From Marinobacter sp. SS5-14b (lineage in GTDB: Bacteria > Pseudomonadota > Gammaproteobacteria > Pseudomonadales > Oleiphilaceae), in contig NZ_JASSVM010000002.1 in the NCBI RefSeq assembly GCF_030541005.1, positions 248,001-312,000 on the forward strand: a stretch of 64,000 nt of DNA, in the 5' to 3' direction. Made by a program: the position numbers and the translations under genes. The notes under the pieces were generated by a model, which was not told the DNA's origin, ran no database searches, and saw only the letters and a program-made list of their open reading frames with translations. This document shows, piece by piece, positions 46,320-55,169 of the stretch (position 1 is the first letter of the stretch; every line of letters starts with the position of its first letter).

Positions 46320-47015
46320 ATGGCGCGTCAATGGCAGTTCGACTGGCGCCTGCTGGTGTTCTCCGGGCTTTTCCTGCCACTACTTCTCAGCCTGGGAGTA
46401 TGGCAACTGAACCGGGCTGGTGAAAAGCACATCCTGCTTCAGGCCTGGCAACAGAAAGCGAGTACTGCTCCCTGGCCTGAGCTGGTTGCCGGTGATCTCA
46501 AACCCGGGTTGCCAGTGACCCTCACCGGTTTTTATGGCGAACAGACCTGGTTGCTGGATAACCGGACCCGTGACGGGGTGCCCGGATACGAAGTTCTGAC
46601 ACTGTTTGTGCCTTTGGAAGGACCATCGGTGGTGGTTAATCGGGGCTGGGTACAGGGCGCGCGTACCCGGGATCAGCTACCAGAGACCCAAACGCCGGAT
46701 GCGCTCTTCACTCTGGAGGGGCGGCTGGCGGAGTATCCGGAGCCACCGGTGCTGGCTGAAGCTGAGCCAGCGGTGGGTGACTGGCCCCGGCGAGTGCAGG
46801 CGTTACCCAGAGATGTTGTCGCCAGAGAGGTGGCTGAAACGGCCCCGATGATTGTGATGCTGGCCGACAGTGATCAACCCGGCGCCTACCGGGCGGACCG
46901 GGCGCCGGATGTGATGGGTCCGCAAACCCATTACGGATATGCGGTGCAGTGGTTTGCGCTTGCCGCAGCGCTGACTATATTAACGTTAGTAGCGAGTTAT
47001 AAGCGTAGCGAGTAA
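46320..47015 (+). CDS. SURF1 family cytochrome oxidase biogenesis protein
   Basis: 231 aa with an N-terminal helix (FSGLFLPLLLSLGVWQLNRAGEK) and a C-terminal helix (HYGYAVQWFALAAALTILTLV) flanking a periplasmic domain with WLLDNRTRDGVPGYEVLTLF and VNRGWV. SURF1 assists haem a insertion into subunit I. Start ATG 46320. Confidence 0.94.
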   Translation: MARQWQFDWRLLVFSGLFLPLLLSLGVWQLNRAGEKHILLQAWQQKASTAPWPELVAGDLKPGLPVTLTGFYGEQTWLLDNRTRDGVPGYEVLTLFVPLEGPSVVVNRGWVQGARTRDQLPETQTPDALFTLEGRLAEYPEPPVLAEAEPAVGDWPRRVQALPRDVVAREVAETAPMIVMLADSDQPGAYRADRAPDVMGPQTHYGYAVQWFALAAALTILTLVASYKRSE

Positions 47016-47064
47016 AAAACAATAACAGCGTGCCAACGAAAGACCCGAAAGGCAGGAGCCGATA

Positions 47065-47706
47065 ATGACAACGACAACGGCTGACTCCGTGATCAGGCGT
47101 GACCAACCCACTCCCGAGCAAACCCGTCGTGGCCGGCGCACAGCCCTATTACTGTTTGCTGTCGGCTTTGGGCCCATGGTGCTTGCCACCATCATGTTCT
47201 ACACCGGTTGGTTAAACCCGGTGGGCCACACCAATCAGGGCCAACTGGTGCAGCCAGCGGTGCCAGTGCAAGCCCTGAACCTTGAAACCCTTGAGGGTGT
47301 GCCCCTGGCGGACCGCTTTGGTGCCGACAAGGTGGACCCGAACTGGCTCATGCTGGTAACCGCCGGCACCTGCGCTGAGGACTGTGAACAGCTGCTGTAT
47401 CTGGCCCGTCAGGTCAACATTGCGCTGGGTAAGAACGCGCCCCGGGTGAGCCGGGCCGCCTGGCTGGCGTCTACGCCAGCAGCCCTGGAGGCTCGCTGGA
47501 GCGAGGAGTACCGCCTGATGGAGCGGCTGCGCGTTGCGCCAGGCGGGGCTCCCGCGCTGCCTGAGGGCGTCAACCCGGCGGCAGAACCCCGTATATTGCT
47601 GGTAGACCCGTTCGGCAACGTGATGATGCATTATGGCTCTGAACACACCGGCAAACAGATGCTGAAAGATATCAAACAGCTCTTGAAGCTTTCCCAGATT
47701 GGCTGA
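47065..47706 (+). CDS. Membrane-anchored thioredoxin-like protein of the cox operon
   Basis: 213 aa with one N-terminal transmembrane helix (ALLLFAVGFGPMVLATIMFY). The periplasmic part contains WLMLVTAGTCAEDCEQLLYLARQVN, a CxxxC pair (C-AED-C) placed like the copper-binding CxxxC of Sco proteins, and ILLVDPFGNVMMHY near the end as in thioredoxin-fold Sco proteins. It lacks a clear Sco His ligand region. Conserved between SURF1 and ctaA in relatives; a copper or thiol assembly role is inferred. GCAGGAG precedes the ATG. Confidence 0.82.
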   Translation: MTTTTADSVIRRDQPTPEQTRRGRRTALLLFAVGFGPMVLATIMFYTGWLNPVGHTNQGQLVQPAVPVQALNLETLEGVPLADRFGADKVDPNWLMLVTAGTCAEDCEQLLYLARQVNIALGKNAPRVSRAAWLASTPAALEARWSEEYRLMERLRVAPGGAPALPEGVNPAAEPRILLVDPFGNVMMHYGSEHTGKQMLKDIKQLLKLSQIG

Positions 47707-47722
47707 CCGGGAGGGCCTCTCT

Positions 47723-48844
47723 GTGCAGCAGACATCCGCACCGACTCTGGCCGGCACTCTGTCTGGCAATATCGCCCGCAGAATGGCGTTCTGGGCCACG
47801 CTGGCGTGTTGCCTGGCCGTGGTGGTGATCATGTTGGGCGCCTGGACCCGGCTGGTACATGCTGGCCTTGGGTGCCCGGACTGGCCTGGATGTTATGGCT
47901 TTCTGACCGTTCCCCAGAGCGAAACCAGCATCGCCATCGCTAACGCCCGGTTCCCGGAAACGCCGGTGGATGTGGCCAAAGGCTGGCCGGAAATGATTCA
48001 TCGCTATGCGGCAGGCACCCTGGGCCTGGTGGTGTTCGGGCTGGCCATCGCGGCCATCCGGCACCGCCGGCAGGGCGTTCCGGTGAAGCTGCCTCTGTTC
48101 ATTGCCGGTTTTATCGTTTTGCAGGGCGCCTTCGGCATGTGGACCGTCACCCTGAAACTCTGGCCACAGGTGGTGGCTTTGCACCTGCTGGGCGGCTTTA
48201 CCACCCTGAGTCTACTGCTGTTGCTGACGCTAAGATTGCGCAAACGCAGCCAGAACCGGCCAAGCCGGGCATTGACCGTGCCCCGCACGCTGACGAAGCT
48301 CAGGCCCTGGCTGTATGGCGGCCTGTTGCTGGTGGTCCTGCAGATTGCCCTCGGCGCCTGGACGGCCGCCAATTACGCTGCGGTAGCCTGTACCGATTTG
48401 CCCACCTGCCAGGGACAGTGGTGGCCGCAGGGCATGGATTTTCGCCATGGTTTTGATGTGACTCAGCACGTCGGGCCCAATTATCTTGGCGGCCAACTGA
48501 CCGCCGATGGTCGGGTAGCCATCCACGTTACCCACCGCTTGGGCGCGCTGGTGGTGCTGATCTATCTGGGCCTGCTGCTGGTCAGGTTGTGGCAGCAGAA
48601 GCAAGACAGCGGGCTGGATAGCAGTGTGAGGCTGGTTGCTGCTGCTCTAGCGATCCAGATCGGCCTGGGCCTGGCCAATGTCTGGCTGCACATTCCGCTG
48701 GCGATTGCGGTGGCCCATAACGCCATGGGCGCCGGCTTGTTGCTGTCGATGATTCATCTGATCTGGCAGCATCATCAACTGCCGCAACCACACCCATCCA
48801 CCGTATCCCACACAACAACTCTAAACCGGGAGGTAACGGCATGA
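47723..48844 (+). CDS. ctaA: Haem A synthase (COX15/CtaA)
   Basis: 373 aa from a GTG at 47723 with GGGAGGG 7 nt upstream; a TTG at 47699 would overlap the previous stop. Eight helices, with the haem-binding His of each half in GWPEMIHRYAAG and HVTHRLGALV (others in VALHLLGG, AVAHNAMGA). It oxidises haem O to haem A. The stop overlaps ctaB (ATGA). Confidence 0.95.
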   Translation: MQQTSAPTLAGTLSGNIARRMAFWATLACCLAVVVIMLGAWTRLVHAGLGCPDWPGCYGFLTVPQSETSIAIANARFPETPVDVAKGWPEMIHRYAAGTLGLVVFGLAIAAIRHRRQGVPVKLPLFIAGFIVLQGAFGMWTVTLKLWPQVVALHLLGGFTTLSLLLLLTLRLRKRSQNRPSRALTVPRTLTKLRPWLYGGLLLVVLQIALGAWTAANYAAVACTDLPTCQGQWWPQGMDFRHGFDVTQHVGPNYLGGQLTADGRVAIHVTHRLGALVVLIYLGLLLVRLWQQKQDSGLDSSVRLVAAALAIQIGLGLANVWLHIPLAIAVAHNAMGAGLLLSMIHLIWQHHQLPQPHPSTVSHTTTLNREVTA

Positions 48845-49761
48845 GCGAGCAAGTCAAAGCGCTGCCGGCCCAGCAAGCTGCAAAACCCTTATCCACACAG
48901 ATCTCCTGGCGGGACTACCTGGAGCTGACCAAGCCCAGGGTGGTGGCCCTGATGATTCTGACCTCCGTGATTGGCATGTTGCTGGCCGCTCCGGGCGTGC
49001 CTGGCTGGGATATTCTACTGTTTGGTAACCTGGGTATTGCCCTGCTGGCCGGCGCCGCGGCGGTGGTCAATCACGTAGTGGATCAAAAGATCGACACCGT
49101 AATGGCCCGTACCCGCAAGCGGCCCGTCGCCACCGGCCGGATTGCGCCGTTGGACGCCATTCTGTTTGCCGTCGTGCTGGCTGCTGCCGGTATGATCGTG
49201 CTGATGTGGCAGGTGAACGAACTGACCGCCTGGCTCACCCTGGCGTCACTGGTGGGCTACGCGGGGGTCTATACCCTGTTCCTGAAACGGGCCACACCCC
49301 AGAACATCACTATCGGTGGCCTCGCCGGCGCCATGCCGCCACTGCTTGGCTGGACTGCGGTCACCGGACAGGTGGACGGCCATGCGCTATTGCTGGTGTT
49401 GATCATCTTTGCCTGGACCCCACCCCACTTCTGGGCGCTGGCCATTCATCGCAAGGAAGAATACGCCAAGGCGGGCATTCCGATGCTGCCGGTCACCCAT
49501 GGCAACAAATACACCGAGCTGCACATCCTGCTGTACACCCTGATGCTACTGGCGGTGAGCCTGCTACCTTTTGTCACAGGTATGTCTGGCGGTATTTACC
49601 TGATCGGGGCCCTGGCGCTAGGCTTGCGATTCCTGCAGTACGCCATCCGTTTGCTGAAGGGCGATGACCGCCGGGTGGCCATGGATACGTTCAAGTATTC
49701 CATCACCTATCTGATGGCGCTGTTTGTGGTGTTGCTGGTGGATCATTTTGTCTTCTTCTGA
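48841..49761 (+). CDS. cyoE: Protohaem IX farnesyltransferase (haem O synthase)
   Basis: 306-aa UbiA-superfamily prenyltransferase. DYLELTKPRVVALMILTSVIGM at the N-terminus, first Asp-rich motif NHVVDQKIDTVMARTRKRPV, and WTPPHFWALAIHRKEEYAKAGIPMLPV are diagnostic. Also called ctaB. It makes haem O for CtaA; the two genes overlap by 4 nt. Confidence 0.97.
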   Translation: MSEQVKALPAQQAAKPLSTQISWRDYLELTKPRVVALMILTSVIGMLLAAPGVPGWDILLFGNLGIALLAGAAAVVNHVVDQKIDTVMARTRKRPVATGRIAPLDAILFAVVLAAAGMIVLMWQVNELTAWLTLASLVGYAGVYTLFLKRATPQNITIGGLAGAMPPLLGWTAVTGQVDGHALLLVLIIFAWTPPHFWALAIHRKEEYAKAGIPMLPVTHGNKYTELHILLYTLMLLAVSLLPFVTGMSGGIYLIGALALGLRFLQYAIRLLKGDDRRVAMDTFKYSITYLMALFVVLLVDHFVFF

Positions 49762-49810
49762 GCGCCTGTGGCATCCGAAGCAGGCTGACTTAACCTGAAC
49801 AGGAGGCCCC

Positions 49811-50476
49811 ATGGGGCGGTCGTTACGCATTACGCTCTTTGCTCTGTTTCTGCTGGTTGCACTGGTGTTTGGCCTGACCATCGGCCGTCAGGTATTTCTG
49901 GCCAGTGATGAGCCGGTGCCAGCGCCAGACCTGAGCCAGTACAACACCTATGTGTACGATCAGCCCCGGGAGCTCATCGAGTTCACGTTGACGAGTGAAC
50001 AGGGTAAAACTGTCACCCGGGAAGACCTCAAAGGCCGCTGGACCTTTGTGTTTGTGGGTTACACCAACTGCCCGGACATCTGCCCGGCGGCCATGGCCAA
50101 CCTGCGCCAGACCAACAACCTGCTGTCGGCCGAACTGCCTCAGCCAGACTACCTGCTGATCACGGCAGACCCGGAACATGACACTCCGGAAAAACTGAAA
50201 GCCTACACCGGATTTTTCGGAGAAAATTTTCATGGCCTGACCGGCGATCTGGACACACTGAGAGCGGTGGCTAAAAGTGTCAGCGCGGTATTTGTGCACC
50301 GGGAGGTCGATGGCCAGTTACTGGTGGACCACAGTGGCCACTTCGCGCTGCTCAATCCGGAGGCCAAACTGCAGGCGCTGATCCAGCCGCCGCACAAGCC
50401 GCAGGAACTGGCAGAAGCCTTCGGGCAGATTTATCAATGGGCGAAGGCAAACCACCCCCGGGCTTCCGGAACCTGA
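49811..50476 (+). CDS. SCO1/SenC copper chaperone
   Basis: 221 aa with an N-terminal membrane anchor (LRITLFALFLLVALVFGLTIG) and a thioredoxin fold. The copper site GYTNCPDICP (C-x3-C) and the distal His in LLVDHSGHFALLNP (with DHSG) are present. It metallates the CuA site of subunit II. ACAGGAGG precedes the ATG. Last gene of the oxidase locus. Confidence 0.95.
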   Translation: MGRSLRITLFALFLLVALVFGLTIGRQVFLASDEPVPAPDLSQYNTYVYDQPRELIEFTLTSEQGKTVTREDLKGRWTFVFVGYTNCPDICPAAMANLRQTNNLLSAELPQPDYLLITADPEHDTPEKLKAYTGFFGENFHGLTGDLDTLRAVAKSVSAVFVHREVDGQLLVDHSGHFALLNPEAKLQALIQPPHKPQELAEAFGQIYQWAKANHPRASGT

Positions 50477-50569
50477 CCGCCTTCGGCCAAGGTCCCACTG
50501 ACAAGACCCGTTAGCTCCCTTACAATGCCCGGCTCTGGATAATCAGTCACCCAACGCCGGGCAGCCATC

Positions 50570-51772
50570 ATGACGTCGACACCCTGTACCCCTCCCAAAC
50601 AGCTTTTTACCGTACTGCTTGCCGGCAGCCTGGTGTTACTGGTGGTGCATGCCCTTGGCCGGTTTATTTTCACGCCGTTGCTGCCCTATCTGGTGGCCGA
50701 CAACCAGTTCAGTGCCCCCGACGGCGCCGCGGTCGCCACCTGGAACTACCTGGGCTACCTGATGGGCGCCATGCTGGCCATCCGCTGGCACCGGATAGAC
50801 CAGATTCGCATAATGTTGCCGCTGTTCCTGGCCGTGCATGTGGTCACCACGCTGGTGATGACCCAAACTGACCAGCTCACCGTGATCTCCGCCACCCGCT
50901 GGCTGAATGGTGTGGCCAACGGTGTAGTGTTCGTACAGGCCCCGGCGCTGATCCTGGAATGGCTGGTGCTGCGCAACCGGGCCAGTATGAGTGGCCTGGT
51001 CTACATTGGGGTGGGTGCGGGCCTGCTGGTGTCCAGCGGCCTGGTCGCCGGCACCGCCGAGTTTCTTGAAGGCGCCCAACGTTGGTGGCCTGCAGCGTTG
51101 GTGTCGATCCCCCTCGCCTGGTGGGGTGTGGTGCAACTGCGCAGGTTGGACGTACCGGTGCGCGAGCACGACGATTCGGGCCAGGCCATTGTTAACACTC
51201 CCCTGATTGACCGCGCCAGCATCCCGCTGTTTCTGGCTTACGCAGGCGCCGGCTTGGGCTATATTTTGCCGATGACCTTCCTGCCGCTGCTGGCCAAGAT
51301 CGAATTGCCGGACGGCCACTTTCTGCTCGATGGCACCTGGGTTCTGGTGGCTCTGTTCACCATCCCCGCCCCCTGGCTCTGGAATAAACTCGGCGCACGA
51401 ATGGGTGACTTACCAGCCTTGCGGCTCAACTTTGTGATCCAGCTGGTCGGTGTGCTGGCAGCGGTGCTCTGGCCCGGAGCTGTTGGCTTGGTGTTGTGCG
51501 CCGTTCTGGTCGGCGGCACCTTTCTGGGCACCGTGCTCCTCACCCAGCGCATCGGGCGGGCCCTCCACCCCCATCAAGGCCCGCGTTTGTCCGCAGCCAT
51601 GGTGGCCCTCTACGGCTTCACCCAGATGGTCGGGCCGTGGCTGACCAAGCAGTGGCTCGATGGTGGCGGTACTCTGGTGTCCGCTTTTGGTATTGGTGTC
51701 GCGGCTCTGGTGTTTGGCCTGGTGTTCGCGTTCTTTGTGCCCCGGCCTGAGGTATGGCATTCGCGGTCTTGA
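50570..51772 (+). CDS. YbfB/YjiJ family MFS transporter
   Basis: 400 aa, twelve helices. The N-terminus LGRFIFTPLLPYLVADNQFSAPDGAAVATWNYLGYLMGAM is the signature of the YbfB/YjiJ group. Substrate is unknown. It is followed by long hairpin repeats, with no further gene until hrpB. Confidence 0.87.
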   Translation: MTSTPCTPPKQLFTVLLAGSLVLLVVHALGRFIFTPLLPYLVADNQFSAPDGAAVATWNYLGYLMGAMLAIRWHRIDQIRIMLPLFLAVHVVTTLVMTQTDQLTVISATRWLNGVANGVVFVQAPALILEWLVLRNRASMSGLVYIGVGAGLLVSSGLVAGTAEFLEGAQRWWPAALVSIPLAWWGVVQLRRLDVPVREHDDSGQAIVNTPLIDRASIPLFLAYAGAGLGYILPMTFLPLLAKIELPDGHFLLDGTWVLVALFTIPAPWLWNKLGARMGDLPALRLNFVIQLVGVLAAVLWPGAVGLVLCAVLVGGTFLGTVLLTQRIGRALHPHQGPRLSAAMVALYGFTQMVGPWLTKQWLDGGGTLVSAFGIGVAALVFGLVFAFFVPRPEVWHSRS

Positions 51773-51806
51773 TGTGGCCCCAGACTGTTGGTTGTGGGGG
51801 ATTGAT

Positions 51807-51895
51807 CGGGGTGGTGGGGTATTTTTTTCCTTGGAAATGAAACTCGCTGCGCTCAGACATTCATTTCCGGCGGAAAAAAATACCCCACCACCCCG
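51807..51895 (+). repeat. Long hairpin repeat, copy 3
   Basis: Arms 51807-51840 and 51861-51895 are almost perfectly complementary (CGGGGTGGTGGGGT, T7, CC-GGAAATGA; only the CCTTGG/CCGCCGG centre differs). The 20-nt loop is AACTCGCTGCGCTCAGACAT. It lies 35 nt after the MFS stop, in the same relation to its plus-strand gene as copies 1 and 5. Confidence 0.87.
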
Positions 51896-52030
51896 CTCTA
51901 GCTGACCACGGCGGTTCCGCTGGGTTAAAAGACTTTTTGGTTGAAAGAATCAGTGCTGACGCAAAAGGCAAAACGGATTAACCCAAGACAGACCCTAGTA
52001 AACTCTTGAGATACCCTTAAAGTTACGCAG

Positions 52031-52123
52031 GGTGTGGGGGGTGTTTTAGTTTTTTGGTCGAATAAAGGTGTCTGAGCGCAGCGAGTTCTTTTTCGCCCAA
52101 AAAACTAAAACGCCCCCCGCGCC
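52031..52123 (-). repeat. Long hairpin repeat, copy 4 (inverted core)
   Basis: Arms 52031-52062 and 52092-52123 pair over 32 positions, allowing G-T pairs (GGTGTGGGGGGTGTTTTAGT against its partner). The core reads TGTCTGAGCGCAGCGAGTT on the plus strand, i.e. opposite to copy 3, giving a converging pair 136 bp apart. The 388-nt gap 51773-52160 holds these two repeats and no credible gene. It ends 37 nt before hrpB. Confidence 0.85.
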
Positions 52124-52160
52124 ACCCCCGAAACCAACAGGCCAACCCCAACCAAACCCC

Positions 52161-54635
52161 ATGCTCCCAATAGAAGCCATACTCCCAGAGCTCAAGCAAA
52201 CCCTGAACGAGGGCACCACAGCCCTGCTGCAGGCCCCACCGGGCGCCGGTAAAACGACGAGGGTTCCGCTGGCTCTGTTGGATGCCCCGTGGCGGGAGAA
52301 CCGGAAGATCCTGATGCTGGAGCCGAGGCGGCTGGCGGCCCGGTCGGCGGCACGGTACATGGCGAAGCAGTTGGGGGAAGCGCCGGGGCAGACGGTGGGG
52401 TATCGGACCCGGCTGGATACCAAGGTATCCGGGGCTACGCAGGTTGAGGTTGTTACCGAAGGTATTCTCACGCGCCTGATTCAGAACGACCCGATGCTGG
52501 AAGACTATGCTGCGGTGTTGTTTGATGAGTTTCATGAGCGCTCGTTACAGGCCGACCTGGGCCTGGCGTTGGTGCGGGAGAGTCAGCAGGCGTTGCGGGA
52601 GGATCTTCGGTTGCTGGTGATGTCGGCCACGCTGGACACCGCGCCCATTGCCCGGGTGTTGGGGGATGTGCCGGTGATTACTTCTGAGGGACGGGCGTTT
52701 CCGGTGGAGGTGATGTACCGGCCCTTGCCCCGTAATGGCCGGGTTGTGGACCAGGTGGTGGCGGTGGTTCAGGAGGCGCTGCGGGAGCAGACCGGTTCCC
52801 TGCTGGTGTTTCTGCCCGGGGCTGGCGAGATTCGGCGGGTGGCGCAGCAGTTGGCGGGGCAGTTGCCGGATAACGTGGTGCTGGCGCCGCTGTATGGCAA
52901 TTTGAAATCTGAGGAGCAGGACCTGGCGATTTCTCCGGCGCAGGATGGCACCCGCAAGATTGTGCTGGCCACGGCCATTGCCGAGACCAGTCTGACCATT
53001 GAGGGCGTGCGGGTGGTGATTGATGCCGGCCAGCAGCGTCGGGCGGTGTTTGATCCGAACAGCGGGATGACGCGGCTGGTCACTGGCCGGGTGTCGAAGG
53101 CTTCTGCCGAGCAGCGTAAGGGCCGGGCCGGGCGGGTTGAGCCGGGGGTGTGTTATCGGCTTTGGAGTGAATCAGAGCAGTTCGGGCTGGCGGATTACAC
53201 GCCGCCGGAGATTCAACAGGCGGATCTGGCACCTCTGGTGCTGGAGCTGGCCCAGTGGGGTGCCCGTTCGCCGGAGCAGGTGGCCTGGATTGATGCACCG
53301 CCGAAGGCGCACTGGCAGCAGGCAGTAGAGTTATTGCAGTGGCTGGATTTGCTGGATGCCGAGGGCGCCATTACCGACCACGGCAAGGCTGCCCGGGAAT
53401 TGGGCCTGCATCCGCGGCTGGCCCATATGGTGATCAAGGGCCGTGCGCTGGGGCTGGGTCAGCTGGCGGCAGAGCTGGCGGCGCTGCTGGAAGAGCGGGA
53501 TTTGCTGGGGCTGGGCTCAGGGGCCGATCTGCATGAACGGATTCGGGTGCTGCGGGGCGAGCGCGGTCACCGGGGGCTGGATATCGCCCGGTTGAAATCG
53601 GTTCAGCAGGCGGCGAAGCGGCTGTGTCGGGGCCAGTTTGTGCTGGATTTACCGGCAGAAACTGAAGTCGGCCGGGTGCTCGCCCAGGCCTATCCGGACC
53701 GTATTGCCCGCCGCCGACCGGGCACAACGCCCCGTTACCAGCTCAGCAATGGCAAGGGTGCGGTATTGCGGGATGAAGACCCGCTGGCCCGGCAGGAGTG
53801 GCTGGTGGCGGCAGACCTGGATGGCAAGGCCCGCGAAGCGACGATGTACCTGGCGGCGCCGGTAGACCTGATGGAGCTGGAGCAGGATCTTGCCGCGCAC
53901 ATTGAACAACGGGAAGACGCGCTCTGGGACGACAAGCGTGGCACCGTGGTGGCCCGCAAAGTCCGTAAACTCGGTGCCCTGATCTTGGCGGAAAAGCCCC
54001 TGCAACAGGTAGCCCCGGAGCTGATCCAGCAGGGTTTGCTGGATGCGGTGCGCCGCAAGGGGCTGGACAGCCTGCCCTGGAATCCGGGTGCCCGCCAGTG
54101 GGTTGCCCGGGTGCGATTGCTGGCAGCGCAGTTTCCCGGCGACTGGCCGGAGGTCAGCGACCAGGCCTTGCTGGAGACTCTGGAGACCTGGCTGGCGCCT
54201 TTTATGGCAGGCATGAAGCGCTGGTCAGACCTGGCCAGCATCAACCTCGTCCAGGCCCTGAATTCTCTGCTGGATTATCCGCAACAACAGCAACTGGAAG
54301 AGCTGGCGCCCCGATCCCTGATCATTCCCACCGGCCAGAACGTAACCCTGGATTACAGCGCCGACAACGGCCCGGTACTCGCGGCCAAGCTGCAGGCACT
54401 GTTTGGCTGGACAGAAACGCCCCGGGTGGCCGGTGGCCGGGTGCCGGTGGTGATTCACTTGCTGTCACCGGCGCAGCGGCCGTTGGCGGTAACGGCGGAC
54501 CTCGCCAGTTTCTGGCAGAACGCCTACCCAGGTGTCCGAAAGGACACCCGCGGCCGCTACCCCAAACACCCTTGGCCGGAAGATCCGTTGACGGCCGAAG
54601 CTCAGCAGGGCACCAAAAAGCGCCCTGCCAGGTAG
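52161..54635 (+). CDS. hrpB: ATP-dependent helicase HrpB
   Basis: 824 aa from the ATG at 52161 (MLPIEAILPELKQTLNEG). The frame is open from 52068, but that part translates hairpin repeat copy 4 (MSERSEFFF...) and is spurious. DEAH-family helicase: Walker A APPGAGKTTRVPLALL, DEFHERSLQADLGLAL, SATLD, and the QRRAVFDPNSGMTRL / QRKGRAGRVEPG motif VI, then HA2/OB and the HrpB C-terminal domain. Role in RNA metabolism is poorly defined outside a few species. Confidence 0.95.
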   Translation: MLPIEAILPELKQTLNEGTTALLQAPPGAGKTTRVPLALLDAPWRENRKILMLEPRRLAARSAARYMAKQLGEAPGQTVGYRTRLDTKVSGATQVEVVTEGILTRLIQNDPMLEDYAAVLFDEFHERSLQADLGLALVRESQQALREDLRLLVMSATLDTAPIARVLGDVPVITSEGRAFPVEVMYRPLPRNGRVVDQVVAVVQEALREQTGSLLVFLPGAGEIRRVAQQLAGQLPDNVVLAPLYGNLKSEEQDLAISPAQDGTRKIVLATAIAETSLTIEGVRVVIDAGQQRRAVFDPNSGMTRLVTGRVSKASAEQRKGRAGRVEPGVCYRLWSESEQFGLADYTPPEIQQADLAPLVLELAQWGARSPEQVAWIDAPPKAHWQQAVELLQWLDLLDAEGAITDHGKAARELGLHPRLAHMVIKGRALGLGQLAAELAALLEERDLLGLGSGADLHERIRVLRGERGHRGLDIARLKSVQQAAKRLCRGQFVLDLPAETEVGRVLAQAYPDRIARRRPGTTPRYQLSNGKGAVLRDEDPLARQEWLVAADLDGKAREATMYLAAPVDLMELEQDLAAHIEQREDALWDDKRGTVVARKVRKLGALILAEKPLQQVAPELIQQGLLDAVRRKGLDSLPWNPGARQWVARVRLLAAQFPGDWPEVSDQALLETLETWLAPFMAGMKRWSDLASINLVQALNSLLDYPQQQQLEELAPRSLIIPTGQNVTLDYSADNGPVLAAKLQALFGWTETPRVAGGRVPVVIHLLSPAQRPLAVTADLASFWQNAYPGVRKDTRGRYPKHPWPEDPLTAEAQQGTKKRPAR

Positions 54636-54646
54636 CTTGCCTCAGG

Positions 54647-55018
54647 TTACTTCACAATCGTCTGGCTTTTATCCAGGTACACCATGCCCTGTTTCTTTAC
54701 GGTGCCGGGATCCGCATGCTCCGAAGCCTTGTGGACTTTCTCCAGCCGTTCGGCAATGTCTGCAAGCTCGCTGTCCAGCTTACCCAGCGCGTTCTCAAGA
54801 GTGTAGGTCAGCTGGTGCACTTCGTTCATGGTCTCCGGTGTCAGTTCGCCGGCCAGCACCCTTTCGAGCCGGTTGTTGTATTCAGAGAAATTGGCGACCG
54901 CCTGTTCGAGCGTCTTCGACGGCTCGCCTTTGAAATGCTCATACTTGTCATCGGCGAAGGTTGGCAGTGCGAAGATCAAGGCTGCAGCGGCAGTCGTCAG
55001 TTTCAGGGTAGTATTCAT
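54647..55018 (-). CDS. Small helical periplasmic protein with a Fur-box-like promoter
   Basis: 123 aa: signal peptide (cleavage after TFA), then a helical ~100-residue body, FKGEPSKTLEQAVANFSEYNNRLERVLAGELTPETMNEVHQLTYTLENALGKLDSELADIAERLEKVHKA. It resembles proteins annotated DUF6746. The size and helix pattern recall cytochrome b562-like bundles, but Met/His ligands are not clearly conserved. AGGAAAA precedes the ATG. The upstream Fur-box-like sequence suggests iron control. Confidence 0.75.
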   Translation of the reverse strand: MNTTLKLTTAAAALIFALPTFADDKYEHFKGEPSKTLEQAVANFSEYNNRLERVLAGELTPETMNEVHQLTYTLENALGKLDSELADIAERLEKVHKASEHADPGTVKKQGMVYLDKSQTIVK

Positions 55019-55040
55019 GGCGTTTTCCTATTCGATAAAA

Positions 55041-55059
55041 GTTAATGAGAATTATTACT
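55041..55059 (-). promoter_or_regulatory. Putative Fur box
   Basis: GTTAATGAGAATTATTACT matches the 19-bp consensus GATAATGATAATCATTATC at 14 positions by my count and is centred about 32 nt before the start of the small periplasmic protein gene. Confidence 0.55.
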
Positions 55060-55169
55060 ACTATCGTATTAAGCGGCCATGAGATCGGTCAATTTACGGA
55101 TGAAATAACGCTTGCCAGTTATCGGAAGCTGGTTAAAATGCGGCCACTTTTATCTGTGCGGTAGCCGCC

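Noticed and set aside
46990..47016. AAGCGTAGCGAGT near the SURF1 stop, similar to the hairpin-repeat core
   Set aside because: It is the coding sequence for the SURF1 C-terminus, matches the core only in part and has no flanking stems.
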